Assembly (NCBI GenBank): GCA_910578795.1
Contig: CAJTSD010000014.1
Span: 4,555 to 68,554 of the forward strand
Direction: 5' to 3'
DNA length: 64,000 nt
From: an uncultured Lachnospiraceae bacterium
GTDB lineage: Bacteria; Bacillota; Clostridia; Lachnospirales; Lachnospiraceae
The position numbers and the translations under genes were made by a program. Positions 26,510 through 35,829 of this stretch are shown in pieces. The notes beneath the pieces were generated by a model. It was not told the origin of the DNA, ran no database searches, and saw nothing but the letters and a program-made list of their open reading frames with translations. The stretch's first letter is position 1. Each line of letters begins with the position of its first letter.

Positions 26510-27196
26510 TTATTCATAGATTGCTACTGAAATCCCGTCATAAAAACGCTGCAAAATTTTGTAAAAATCAAAGCCCTCCTTTGCTAAAAGATACGCATAA
26601 TTCAACGAAAATCCATCGCCGTCGCCCATCTCCCCAACCAGCATACTGCCCTGGGAAGACGTAAAAAACGGAGCTGCAATTACGCCCTTGTCCTTCGTAA
26701 TCACCGCTCCATATGTATACGCAACCGCGCGTTCTATTTCTCTCTTTTTTACTGCCTCTTCCTCTCCGGCATCCATATACAGTTCCCTAACGCAAAGCCC
26801 CGTAAGGTCAAAATCAAGATTTTCAGGACACCCTTCACACTCCCACACATAGACAAGATTTGTCCGAAGCACAATTGCAAGCGCTTTTAAGTATTCCTGC
26901 TCTGCATCATAAACAGACTGCGATGCCGTTTCGACATAATCTTCCCCCTGACTGAATACTATATCTTCCGGAATTTGTGCCGCAACCATCAGTTCAACCA
27001 TTTTTTCCGGAGAATAGCAAAAATCCCCCCTGCTCTCATGTACGGTTACCTGAAACGCAGAATTTATGACACTCGTGTCATCTTTTGACGTATTAAATTG
27101 TTCCGTAACCCTGTTATTCATAGGAGATTTTATCAGGACACTGCAAATAAGCGGCAGTGTTATGATAAATACTGCTATTTTTATAATCGTCTTCAT
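26510..27196 (-). CDS. SpoIID-like protein with altered catalytic position
   Basis: The protein has 228 residues, with an N-terminal membrane anchor (IAVFIITLPLICSVLI) and an extracytoplasmic SpoIID/LytB-like domain: YSPEKMVELMVAAQIPEDI near residue 65, LKALAIVLRTNLVYV near 103, ERAVAYTYGAVITKDKGVIA near 150, and LLAKEGFDFYKILQRFYDGISV at the end. SpoIID is the lytic transglycosylase of engulfment. Its catalytic Glu sits in a VAAEMP-type motif, here VAAQIP, so activity is doubtful. It starts 3 bases after the acyltransferase stop. A TGACAC-NN-GTGTCA palindrome is at 27067. Confidence 0.65.
   Translation of the reverse strand: MKTIIKIAVFIITLPLICSVLIKSPMNNRVTEQFNTSKDDTSVINSAFQVTVHESRGDFCYSPEKMVELMVAAQIPEDIVFSQGEDYVETASQSVYDAEQEYLKALAIVLRTNLVYVWECEGCPENLDFDLTGLCVRELYMDAGEEEAVKKREIERAVAYTYGAVITKDKGVIAAPFFTSSQGSMLVGEMGDGDGFSLNYAYLLAKEGFDFYKILQRFYDGISVAIYE
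27067..27080. repeat. TGACAC-NN-GTGTCA palindrome, copy 4
   Basis: TGACACTCGTGTCA lies inside the SpoIID-like gene, read as D-T-S-V. Confidence 0.85.
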
Positions 27197-27199
27197 ATC

Positions 27200-28969
27200 T
27201 TATTTTACGCAATGTTTTTCAAAGATATTCATAATTTTTTCTGATATCCTGTCAAATATTACCGTACAGACAATTACTACTGTATTGTCTATCACGATTG
27301 CCATGGCAAGGCATATCAAAAAAGTAAGTACCACGGTTGCTGCGATACCGCCAATACATCCAAACCGAAGCGCCGTGATATGCATTTTTCCCTGTACCAC
27401 CACAAACAATACATACCAATGGATCAGAATAATGGAATAACTGTATTTAGAACACATCCTTACAATAAAATCCAAACACACACTCAAACGCGAATCAAAG
27501 GTCACTGTAAATTTCTCCTTTTGTTTTAAAAACAATGTGAAAATTCCACACGATATAAGCAGCATTGGCAGCGTGTTATTGTACACGTAATTCATGTTGG
27601 ATGAATTACCAAAAACCACTGCCACAACAACTACAAATGCCACCAAACCCGCAGCCACAAACCAATTACCACGTTTATTTGCATCTGGAAGATTACTCTT
27701 TCGGGTCAGAATGTAACCCATTAGAAATACACCTTCCCAACCTGCCAGAAATGTCGATGCGCCAAAATTCATCCCAAACAGCGGCAAATAATAAGTAAGC
27801 GCATTCAATACAAAAATCGCCGCCGTAAGCGAAGTAATCATTCTGTCACTGAGATGCGCCATCATCACCCTGAAAAACGGCGTTATAAGATAAAGCGACA
27901 CAATTGTATATATCAGCCAAAAATGCGGTGCCGAATCAGGCGCTCCAGTCATAATTCTCTTAAATGCCATGCCAAGGTTTTGGGGTGGAAGGAAGCTTAC
28001 CTCATGGTTTAATGACAGCAATAACAAATAATATACCACAAGCGGTATGATCACTTTAGATGCCCTTCTAATGTAAAACGATGCCACATTCTCTGTCCTT
28101 GTCGTATCTTTTACCACATTCAGCAGGAGTGCGCCTGAAAGCATGACATATAGAAGGTTACAGGTAAGTCCCAGACTAAGACCGCATACAAGTACAAATC
28201 TTTTCCAATCAGCGCCTCCTGATTCCTCAATCGCCGTCACCATTGGAGAGCATGCATGGGCAAGTATTACAAACACTGCCGCCAGTATGCGCAGATAATC
28301 CCAATGCAGCTCTCTTTTTTTCGAAGGTTCCGTGCCAAAAAAAATGCTTTTCCACCTGCTTTTACGTATTCCATGCGCCCAAAAGATCAAAGAAAATCCA
28401 ATCAACACGGCAGGAAAATACCAAAGACACCGATTTATGGTTGTGTCTGATATATAAGGATGGCTAATTATTTTTTCAGAACATACATTCACTTCATGCA
28501 ACACAAAAGAACCGTCGATATCTATACGCAGCTGCTCATAGGAATCAAGCGGCAATGGTATAAGCACGCGCTCCCCCCACGGTGCAAGCTTTGTTTTCAC
28601 AGAATGTCTTTCCGAAAAATCTTCTCCTGCTTTTTTATAAAACAATTGCACATCCATTTCATGATTTGCATCGTTCATCTTTGTAAGCACAAGCTCCAGT
28701 CCGCCTATTTGCACAAGTTCCTGTTTTTCAGACAGATCAAAATAAATCTGCGGATCGTCGCCTTTCTTTTCAAAATACATTCCATTACCATCATCTGTCT
28801 GATTCTCAATTTCATAGTCTATGGCGTTAACATAACATTCCCCGAACACGTTTACCGTTTCTCCGGAAAGCTGATACTCATACGATATATTGTGATAAAA
28901 TATCACTCCCCATGCAACTATGACCAACACAGCCAATACAAAATATTTTAGTCTGGCCTTCTTATTCAT
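27200..28969 (-). CDS. Acyltransferase family 3 (OafA/YrhL-like) membrane protein
   Basis: The protein has about 589 residues. An N-terminal helix and an extracytoplasmic beta domain (to about residue 185) precede the multi-helix acyltransferase-3 region beginning RELHWDYLRILAAVFVILAHACSP near 215, with ten or so helices to the C-terminus. These enzymes transfer acetyl groups to cell-surface sugars. ATG 28969 overlaps the stop of the SGNH esterase (ATGA), so acetyl transferase and putative deacetylase are co-translated. Confidence 0.85.
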   Translation of the reverse strand: MNKKARLKYFVLAVLVIVAWGVIFYHNISYEYQLSGETVNVFGECYVNAIDYEIENQTDDGNGMYFEKKGDDPQIYFDLSEKQELVQIGGLELVLTKMNDANHEMDVQLFYKKAGEDFSERHSVKTKLAPWGERVLIPLPLDSYEQLRIDIDGSFVLHEVNVCSEKIISHPYISDTTINRCLWYFPAVLIGFSLIFWAHGIRKSRWKSIFFGTEPSKKRELHWDYLRILAAVFVILAHACSPMVTAIEESGGADWKRFVLVCGLSLGLTCNLLYVMLSGALLLNVVKDTTRTENVASFYIRRASKVIIPLVVYYLLLLSLNHEVSFLPPQNLGMAFKRIMTGAPDSAPHFWLIYTIVSLYLITPFFRVMMAHLSDRMITSLTAAIFVLNALTYYLPLFGMNFGASTFLAGWEGVFLMGYILTRKSNLPDANKRGNWFVAAGLVAFVVVVAVVFGNSSNMNYVYNNTLPMLLISCGIFTLFLKQKEKFTVTFDSRLSVCLDFIVRMCSKYSYSIILIHWYVLFVVVQGKMHITALRFGCIGGIAATVVLTFLICLAMAIVIDNTVVIVCTVIFDRISEKIMNIFEKHCVK

Positions 28970-29667
28970 ACCCAATACTGTTCTGCTCCATCAACAATCA
29001 ATTTTTCATAAATTCCACCAAGCCCACGCAACCCCTTTGCAATCAATCCGGCATATAATAAAGCCCCCTCATAGCGCAAGTGCGTATTATCGTCTTTTCC
29101 ATCGGGATAATTTTCGTAAATTCCCGCATCAAAAAACATATGCCATTTGCGGCTTTCTACCTCTCCCGCTTTTTCCAGTGCGGCACGGCTCATGGTAAAT
29201 AAATCAATTAGCGGTACATTATTTTTTTCGGCTGCTTTCTTCATGCCTGCCACATAATCCGTATGCATACTTTTCATTAATTTTTTGTTTTCATCAAAAT
29301 GCCTGCGCTCAATGGGCGTGATTAATACAGGATTTGCTCCATGCTTTCTTGCCACGTTAATATATTTTTCAAGATTTTCAATATATGTTGAAAACGGCTC
29401 GGTATAACGTGTTGGATCTTCCTTTTTCTCATCATTATGTCCAAACTGGATAAATAAAAAATCACCTTCCCCAATTTCTTTATCAATCGCGTCAAGCCTG
29501 CCTTCATCCATAAAGCTCTTGGTGCTCCTGCCATTTCTTGCATGATTCAGGACAAAAACGCCTTCCTTTACAAACATTGGAAATACCTGACCAATTCCCG
29601 TCTGTGGATATGTTGTCACATCATTATTCTGTACTGTGGAATCAGCTGCCCAAAAAATTCGTTTCAT
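28966..29667 (-). CDS. SGNH hydrolase, rhamnogalacturonan acetylesterase-like
   Basis: The protein has 233 residues. It shows the SGNH blocks: block I AADSTVQ near residue 8 (Ala-Asp-Ser for Gly-Asp-Ser), NHARNGRSTKSF near 40, block III FIQFGHND near 72 and block V DDNTHLRYEGA near 193. The best fit is the CE12 rhamnogalacturonan acetylesterase group, which removes O-acetyl groups. There is no signal peptide, so the substrate would be intracellular or imported. It is the first gene of the envelope cluster. It could equally deacetylate an endogenous surface glycan. Confidence 0.85.
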   Translation of the reverse strand: MKRIFWAADSTVQNNDVTTYPQTGIGQVFPMFVKEGVFVLNHARNGRSTKSFMDEGRLDAIDKEIGEGDFLFIQFGHNDEKKEDPTRYTEPFSTYIENLEKYINVARKHGANPVLITPIERRHFDENKKLMKSMHTDYVAGMKKAAEKNNVPLIDLFTMSRAALEKAGEVESRKWHMFFDAGIYENYPDGKDDNTHLRYEGALLYAGLIAKGLRGLGGIYEKLIVDGAEQYWV

Positions 29668-29739
29668 ATTATAGTACCCTTCTTTCTGTATAAGCTTTTC
29701 TTTATTGATTATAATAACTTATTATAGCACAGAACATAT

Positions 29740-29768
29740 AAAAAAGGGAAACCGAAGTTTCCCTTTTC
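29740..29768 (-). terminator. Terminator of the sugar ABC operon
   Basis: On the minus strand AAAGGGAAAC and GTTTCCCTTT form a stem with CTTCG-type loop bases, followed by TTTTTT. It lies 10 bases past the stop of the second permease. Confidence 0.85.
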
Positions 29769-29777
29769 CTCACATAT

Positions 29778-30647
29778 CTACTCTTTAACGGCGCCGATAT
29801 TAACACCCTTAACGAAATACTTCTGTAAGAACGGATATAAAATCATGAACGGAAGGATCGCGGAAATGATACCCGCATTAAACAGCGTATTCTGCGATAC
29901 CTCGTAAGCTGTCGTCGGCGTATCACCATCCATAATCATGTTTCTTAACTTATACTGGAAGTTTACCTGTGCCGGGTCTGTGATGTAAATCTTAACCGTT
30001 GAGTAATCATTCCATACTGCTACGGAGAACATCAAACCAATTGACGCAAGCGCCGCCTTTGAAAGCGGAAGTACAATCGTAAAGAAAATTCGCATCGGTG
30101 AACATCCGTCAATTCGCGCCGCCTCAAACAGTGACGCCGGAATGCCTTCAAAGAAGTTTCTCATCAATACAAGGTTATAAACATTCATACCATGCTTGAA
30201 AACAAGAATCCACATATTGTTTACAAGACCTAACTGCTTCATAACCAAATACTCCGGAATCATACCACCTGAGAAAATCATGGTAAACATCAGGAAATAT
30301 GCGAAAAATTCACGTCCGGGCATCTCAAACTGTACCAATACATAACCACCAAGTGTTGAAAGAGCCAAACCAAGTAATGTACCTAACACTGTTGTAATAA
30401 CAGAGTTGATAAACGGTCTGTATAATGCCGATGTTTCAATAATGGTTTTATAACCGTCCAGTGTGAACTGACTCGGCCAAAGCTGGAACTGGTAAACACC
30501 AACCTTATTCAAAGAGTCAACCACAACCTTCCAAATCGGAACGATAACAATTAAACCGATGATAATGAACACGATATAATTGACAATATCAAATAACGAT
30601 GTTCTCTCACTTGGCTTTTTTGATTTTATTTCTTTTTCCTTTGCCAT
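29778..30647 (-). CDS. Carbohydrate ABC transporter permease (LplC/MalG type)
   Basis: The protein has 289 residues and six membrane helices. The ABC permease EAA loop is EAARIDGCSPMRIFFTIVLP near residue 177. It ends KYFVKGVNIGAVKE, the usual C-terminus of the LplC branch. It forms the inner-membrane channel with the permease encoded just upstream (12-base gap). LplABC-type systems import oligosaccharides such as rhamnogalacturonan or xylan fragments; the substrate is not fixed by sequence. No ATPase is encoded here, so a shared MsmX-like ATPase is expected. Confidence 0.92.
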   Translation of the reverse strand: MAKEKEIKSKKPSERTSLFDIVNYIVFIIIGLIVIVPIWKVVVDSLNKVGVYQFQLWPSQFTLDGYKTIIETSALYRPFINSVITTVLGTLLGLALSTLGGYVLVQFEMPGREFFAYFLMFTMIFSGGMIPEYLVMKQLGLVNNMWILVFKHGMNVYNLVLMRNFFEGIPASLFEAARIDGCSPMRIFFTIVLPLSKAALASIGLMFSVAVWNDYSTVKIYITDPAQVNFQYKLRNMIMDGDTPTTAYEVSQNTLFNAGIISAILPFMILYPFLQKYFVKGVNIGAVKE

Positions 30648-30659
30648 ATTCGCACCTCC

Positions 30660-31613
30660 TTATACGATACCGCGTCCACGGGTCTTCTTACTTGCCCAGT
30701 TACATACAAGAACGAGGAAGCAGCCTACTGCTGACTTGAAGAGACCTACCGCTGTTGAATAACCATAGTTCGGCAACGCAATTGCAAATGTCTGACGGTA
30801 AATATAAGTAGAAATAACGTCTGATACATCATAAACTGCATTGTTGTAAAGTACGAATACAGACTCAAACATATTCATAACCTTTGCAAGGTTCAGAATC
30901 AATACTGTAATAATTGTATTGGCAAGTGCAGGCAGTGTTACGAAACGAATCTTCTGCATACGTGTCGCACCGTCGATGTCTGCTGCCTCATACAACTCAG
31001 GATTAATACCGGAAAGTGTTGCAAGGAAGATAATGGTTCCCCAACCAGTTTCCTTCCATATATTAATCACATAAAAAATCGGACGCCACCATGTCTTGCT
31101 TGCAAGGAAGTAGATATACTTTGTCGTGTCACCATTAAACAAAATACCGTTTACCATACCGGTTGATGACGGCGAAAGGAACAAGCTGAAAATCGATGCA
31201 ACTACTGCCCATGACATAAAGTGTGGCAGATATATAATTGTCTGCAAGGTTTTCTTTGCAAACAGGTTTTTCATTTCATTTAAGAAGATTGATACCACAA
31301 CTGCGGAAATATTTGTGATAATCAGCTTTATGATACTCAGCTCAAGAGTATTTTTAAATGCAGTCCAAAATGCAGGTGTTCCAAACATCTTTGCAAAATG
31401 GTCAAATCCTACAAAAGTCTTTGGTCCTACAGGCTTGTAATCATAAAACGCCCAGCGCACACCGAGCATAGGCCAGTAGTTCATGATTAACATAAAAATC
31501 ACTACAGGCAGGAACATGATGTAAAAACCCCTATTGTTCCAAATGCGAAGCCCCAAAGGTTTGTGGCGAACTTCCACGCCGCCGGATGTCATTACAACTT
31601 GCTTTTTTGCCAT
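30660..31613 (-). CDS. Carbohydrate ABC transporter permease (LplB type)
   Basis: The protein has about 317 residues and six membrane helices, with the EAA loop EAADIDGATRMQKIRFVTLP near residue 218. The longer frame from ATG 31658 adds 15 residues; the internal ATG near 31613 was preferred because AAGGATGAG lies before it and LplB proteins start close to the first helix. It pairs with the downstream LplC-type permease. A strong hairpin separates it from the binding-protein gene, which would make the binding protein more abundant than the channel. Confidence 0.9.
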   Translation of the reverse strand: MAKKQVVMTSGGVEVRHKPLGLRIWNNRGFYIMFLPVVIFMLIMNYWPMLGVRWAFYDYKPVGPKTFVGFDHFAKMFGTPAFWTAFKNTLELSIIKLIITNISAVVVSIFLNEMKNLFAKKTLQTIIYLPHFMSWAVVASIFSLFLSPSSTGMVNGILFNGDTTKYIYFLASKTWWRPIFYVINIWKETGWGTIIFLATLSGINPELYEAADIDGATRMQKIRFVTLPALANTIITVLILNLAKVMNMFESVFVLYNNAVYDVSDVISTYIYRQTFAIALPNYGYSTAVGLFKSAVGCFLVLVCNWASKKTRGRGIV

Positions 31614-31719
31614 ACCGTTCTCATCCTTTCTTCCCTTTCCTAATGGAAATTTCCTCATAATTACTATGCGGCCGGATTAGAACGGCCACGAGTTACTATG
31701 TTGGTGTTTTTTAGAATAA

Positions 31720-31771
31720 GCGCCTTTGCCATGTACAAGTTTCCGCACATGGCGAAGACGCTTTTTCTTAA
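31720..31771 (-). terminator. Intercistronic hairpin after the binding-protein gene
   Basis: On the minus strand GCGTCTTCGCCATGT and ACATGGCAAAGGCGC form a long stem with a short loop. It lies in the 196-base gap between the solute-binding protein and the first permease. The T-run is weak, so it probably stabilises the 3' end or gives partial termination. Confidence 0.65.
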
Positions 31772-31809
31772 TTTAATTGCCAGCCTGATTTAACTGATCA
31801 CTTTTATCA

Positions 31810-33474
31810 TTACTGATTTAACTCAGCAAGACACTGGTCGATAGTAGAACCAACTGTATCAACATATGTCTGCATCGCTGCATCCACATCGCCGCCTTCA
31901 ACTACGACTGCCGTGATTGCTGCAAGCTTTGCATCATAGATTGTACCGGACTCATTTGTAAATGTCTCTGATACCGGTGAAAGAGGAGCGTCTACACAAT
32001 TCTCTGTAAAGAACTTATTACCCTCTGCAGCAAGGTCTGTCTGAGCTGCAAAACCATTTGTAAGCTCACATACTGCAAGAGCGGGATCGATAAGGTTCTT
32101 CTTCCATACAGAGTTTGCATCGTTCGGAGACTGCTTTAAGTGGAACTCACCGTCTGCATAAGAATACTTCTTCTCCTGGTCTGTACCCGGATTTGTTGTG
32201 AACTCTTCTGCCTTTGTTGACCAGTGAACATCCTCTGCACCATAGGTCCAAAGTGTCTGAACAACATCGCCGTCCATCATTGTCTCAATCAATGCATCAA
32301 ATACAGCCTGATTACGGGCAGGATCGCCTGAATCGATAATACACCATACCGGAGCTTCTCTGTTGATATAAGCGCCAACCTCTGCAATAGGAGGAAGCTG
32401 TACCAGCTCAGCATCAACTTCGTTCTTAATAAGGTTATCTGTCAATGTCTGATACCAAGAACCAGCCCAGTAAGTAAATACGCCTGATGAACCGGCCTGA
32501 TCATTTGAGAACCATTTCTCACGTGCAATCTTTGTAGATGCCGTCAATGTTTCAGGATCGATACAACCGTCAACATATGCCTGCTGTAACCTCAAAAGTG
32601 CCTGCTTTGTTGCATCTTCCTGGAATCCGTCAACCCAAACGCCGTCATCTCCCTGATAAATAGAAGGATATGCATCCTGCCAAAACTCAGGAAGGTAATT
32701 TACGTAAGGAGCCTCGTTTCCAACGAAGCCGGCTGCTACGACACCGTATGTATCACCTGTCTTACCGTTTCCGTCAGGATCCTCATCATGGAATTTCTTA
32801 AGCATTGCATAATAATCATCATATGTCTTGATATCATCAACGCTCATTCCGATTGCATCCAGCCATGCTTTCTTGATATATGTAACACATCCGTTACCAT
32901 ATCCGTAAGCGAATCCGTATAAGCGTCCCTCAGAATCCTTCAATGCCTCATTGATTGCCGGAAGTGTCATTCTGCTTTGGAAATCAGCATTTTCATAAGC
33001 CGCTGTCATATCCCATAGAAGACCTGTCGGCGCATACTGCTTAAACATATCTGCTGACATGATGATTGCATCAGGATAATCGCCGCCTGCGAAGAGACGT
33101 CCAACGGCATCCGTATATCCTGAGTGATCAAGCTGCTGGATTGTCAAAGGAATACCAACTGCCTGCTCCCACTGCTCCTTAAACTCAGCCTGTCCGTTAT
33201 CAAGAGTAGCTGTTACCGTACCGTTTACTACAATGTTGAGACCTGTGTCACCAAGAACCTCATGGTAATCAACCTCTGCAGGCGCTGCGGCATCGCCGCT
33301 GTTGTCAGCCGGTGCGCTGGTGTCGCCGCTGTTGCTTGATGATGCATTTGCATTCGCATTTGCGTTGTTGTTATCTGCCGCAGGCTGGCTGGCTGAATCT
33401 GAACCGCCGCCGCAGGCTGTCAATGAAACAACCATTGCAGATGCCAAAAGTAAAGATAGTGCTTTCTTTTTCAT
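31810..33474 (-). CDS. Extracellular sugar-binding lipoprotein (LplA type)
   Basis: The protein has 554 residues. The signal peptide ends in lipobox SLTACGGG. An Asn/Ala/Ser-rich spacer is followed by a two-lobed family 1 binding fold with ALKDSEGRLYGFAYGYG and a DPDGNGKTGDTYG loop typical of large LplA-like proteins. ATG 33474 has GGAGG upstream; the upstream ATG at 33555 would add a non-signal stretch. It captures the oligosaccharide for the two permeases downstream. A cre site 115 bases upstream indicates CcpA control. Confidence 0.9.
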   Translation of the reverse strand: MKKKALSLLLASAMVVSLTACGGGSDSASQPAADNNNANANANASSSNSGDTSAPADNSGDAAAPAEVDYHEVLGDTGLNIVVNGTVTATLDNGQAEFKEQWEQAVGIPLTIQQLDHSGYTDAVGRLFAGGDYPDAIIMSADMFKQYAPTGLLWDMTAAYENADFQSRMTLPAINEALKDSEGRLYGFAYGYGNGCVTYIKKAWLDAIGMSVDDIKTYDDYYAMLKKFHDEDPDGNGKTGDTYGVVAAGFVGNEAPYVNYLPEFWQDAYPSIYQGDDGVWVDGFQEDATKQALLRLQQAYVDGCIDPETLTASTKIAREKWFSNDQAGSSGVFTYWAGSWYQTLTDNLIKNEVDAELVQLPPIAEVGAYINREAPVWCIIDSGDPARNQAVFDALIETMMDGDVVQTLWTYGAEDVHWSTKAEEFTTNPGTDQEKKYSYADGEFHLKQSPNDANSVWKKNLIDPALAVCELTNGFAAQTDLAAEGNKFFTENCVDAPLSPVSETFTNESGTIYDAKLAAITAVVVEGGDVDAAMQTYVDTVGSTIDQCLAELNQ

Positions 33475-33589
33475 TTTTCTTTCATTCCTCCCTAAAATAT
33501 AAAATGTAAGTTTAAAAAATCCCGGCACAAGGTTATCTCTCTTTTTAGATTTCAAGGTTATACCCTATGTCTATTTTAGATTTTACCAT

Positions 33590-33603
33590 TGTAAACGCTT
33601 TCA
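33590..33603. promoter_or_regulatory. CcpA cre site upstream of the sugar ABC operon
   Basis: TGTAAACGCTTTCA matches the cre consensus TGWAANCGNTNWCA at every position. It lies in the 399-base gap 33475-33873. The rest of that gap is very AT-rich (runs of T and A at 33695-33735), with only a weak candidate promoter (TTGACA at 33773-33768 on the minus strand). Confidence 0.8.
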
Positions 33604-33873
33604 TGCAAGCAAGAAATTTTCGAAATCAAGCCATTTCGGGGACGTTTTTTCGAAAAAGCCTTGATTTTTCGCCGTTTCGCGCGCTTTAGGCAAGGAGAAA
33701 TTTTTTTAAATTTTTTTAAATTAACCAAAAAAATGCTAAAGTTTTTCCTATCTTTTTCTAAATTTTTTGTCAAAATTAGGCAATGCCTTTTCAAGTTACA
33801 TAATGCAAAGTGTACATCTTGTCATATTTTTAACAATTTTTTAATACAAAATAACGAAACACATCCATGTTTT

Positions 33874-35157
33874 TCAGGATTTGTATACTACCGTTCCATC
33901 TACAATGGTATAACGCACCACACCCTGTAATGTCTGCCCCGTGAACGGCGAATTGGATGACTTTGAGCGGTAATCCCCCACCGTCCATGACGCCTTAGGA
34001 TCATAAATTACAAGATCTGCAGGCGCACCGACAGCGAGTGTTCCCGCATTCAGCGCATACATTTGGGCGGGATTTGTGCTCATACATTTTAATAACTGCT
34101 GATGGGTGAACCCATTTTCCCCAACAAGCCTTGACACACCGAGAGAAAGCGCCGTTTCAAGACCAATGATGCCGCTTGGCGCTTCCGTGAGCGGACGCTC
34201 CTTCTCCTCCTTGCTGTGAGGTGCATGGTCCGTGGCAATGATGTCGATTGTTCCGTCACGCAGTCCCTCAATGATTGCAAGACGGTCCTCCTCTTCTCGC
34301 AGAGGAGGATTCATTTTCGCCAATGTACCATATTGGATAGCCGCCTCCTCAGTCAGACTAAAATGATGCGGCGTCGCTTCGGCATGAATCCTGGCAGTTC
34401 CGTTTTGTGCTGCTCTTATCTTCGCCTTTCTGACAAGCTCCACGCCCTCTTTTGTGCTGATATGCTGGATATTTAAAACTGCATTTGTCCTTAAGGCAAT
34501 TTCTAAATCACGTGCAATTAATGATATTTCAGCTTCTCTTGGAGATCCTCCTATTCCAAAATGTTCTGACGCTTTTCCTTTATGAATACCGTTATTGATT
34601 ATCAGTTCAGGATTTTCCTCATGCAGGCTGACAGGCGCTTTCTTCTCTGACGCTTTTCGAAATGCTTCCTCCAAAAGGGTTTCATCTGTTATCGGGATTC
34701 CGTCGTCCGTAAACCCAACTGCACCGCATGCAAGAAGGGAATCCATATCTGTCAGTTCTTTTCCTGCCATTCCCTTTGTCACTGCCGCACAGGTATAAAC
34801 TTTAATATCCGTTTGCTTTCCTTTATTAATCACATAGGATACGGTATCCTCATTGTCCGCCACGGGCTTTGTATTTGCCATAAGCACAACACTTGTATAC
34901 CCGCCTCTTGCGGCTGCCTTTGCCCCCGTTTCAACATCCTCCTTATACGTAAAGCCGGGATCCCTGAAATGCACATGCACATCGACAAGCCCTGGCGCTA
35001 CAATGCATCCTGTCGCATCAATCATATCACATTCAACTGCAGCAGTTGATATTTTTTCCTCCATCCCCAAGATTCTTCCGTCTTTCACATAGATATCCTT
35101 CTTTTCACACAAATCCTGGCTTGGATCAATTACCAGCCCGTTTTTTATCAATAACAT
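33874..35157 (-). CDS. pyrC: Dihydroorotase
   Basis: The protein has 427 residues and catalyses ring closure of carbamoyl-aspartate in pyrimidine synthesis. It is a class I type: the metal motif DVHVHFRDPGFTYKED near residue 58, LMANTKPVADN near 92, HEENPELI near 180, HISTKEG near 231, and the DHAPHSKEEK motif near 304 that carries the catalytic Asp. It ends with ADLVIYDPKASWTV. No other pyr genes are adjacent. It lies back-to-back with nothing on its 5' side except a short gap to the PrcB-like lipoprotein. Confidence 0.94.
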   Translation of the reverse strand: MLLIKNGLVIDPSQDLCEKKDIYVKDGRILGMEEKISTAAVECDMIDATGCIVAPGLVDVHVHFRDPGFTYKEDVETGAKAAARGGYTSVVLMANTKPVADNEDTVSYVINKGKQTDIKVYTCAAVTKGMAGKELTDMDSLLACGAVGFTDDGIPITDETLLEEAFRKASEKKAPVSLHEENPELIINNGIHKGKASEHFGIGGSPREAEISLIARDLEIALRTNAVLNIQHISTKEGVELVRKAKIRAAQNGTARIHAEATPHHFSLTEEAAIQYGTLAKMNPPLREEEDRLAIIEGLRDGTIDIIATDHAPHSKEEKERPLTEAPSGIIGLETALSLGVSRLVGENGFTHQQLLKCMSTNPAQMYALNAGTLAVGAPADLVIYDPKASWTVGDYRSKSSNSPFTGQTLQGVVRYTIVDGTVVYKS

Positions 35158-35252
35158 ACGTTACCCTCCTTTGTTCTTAATCTTATCGCCTTATAAGCCA
35201 CAAGCATTATGAATCTATACTATCATAAAAAGCAAAAACCGCAAACGGTAGT

Positions 35253-35675
35253 CTAATTAAATTCAATCGGCTTATCCGCAATATTTTCCGTTTTTATGAC
35301 AATATAAGGTGTCGTCGGCGTATCCGTTACGTTCTCCGCAGAACCCGGTCCGATCAGCGTAGTATCTATAAAAAGAGAATCCGGTGTTTCATAAAATTCA
35401 TTTACCGTGATGCTATACCCTCCGCTTGGCTGCTCGCCGTAACCGATTGCTATGTATAGCTCCTCCCCGATTGTATAGCTGATTTGAAATGCGCTTTTCG
35501 ACTTTTCCGCAATAATATCCTTAAGCGCATCAGGCTGCTCATTCTCTCCGACTACCGTGAAATCCAAATCCTTCAGCTTATCCGCCGCTTTCTCCCCGGT
35601 TTCACAGCCCATAAGAGCCACCGTTAACAGAACCACTGTCATTACCCTGAAAAAATTTTTTATTGAAATATGCAT
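35253..35675 (-). CDS. Lipoprotein with PrcB-type C-terminal domain
   Basis: The protein has 140 residues. The signal peptide ends in lipobox ALMGCE. The rest matches the PrcB C-terminal fold: YTIGEELYIAIGYGEQPSGGYSITV, then PYIVIKTENIADKPIEF. ATG 35675 lies 7 bases after AGGAG; an ATG 15 bases further upstream overlaps that ribosome site. The name derives from a protease-complex subunit of a spirochaete, but in Clostridia these small surface lipoproteins have no known job. Confidence 0.75.
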   Translation of the reverse strand: MHISIKNFFRVMTVVLLTVALMGCETGEKAADKLKDLDFTVVGENEQPDALKDIIAEKSKSAFQISYTIGEELYIAIGYGEQPSGGYSITVNEFYETPDSLFIDTTLIGPGSAENVTDTPTTPYIVIKTENIADKPIEFN

Positions 35676-35829
35676 GCTGCCTCTCCTCATGAATTAATAT
35701 GGATTTTCTGTATTAAGCTATGCCTTTAGCAGAAAAGATATTCTTTTATTATTGATTTTATTTCATAAAATGTATAAGATATTAGTATGAAGTTAAAATT
35801 TTATCAATAAGGAAGGATTAAGATACTTT

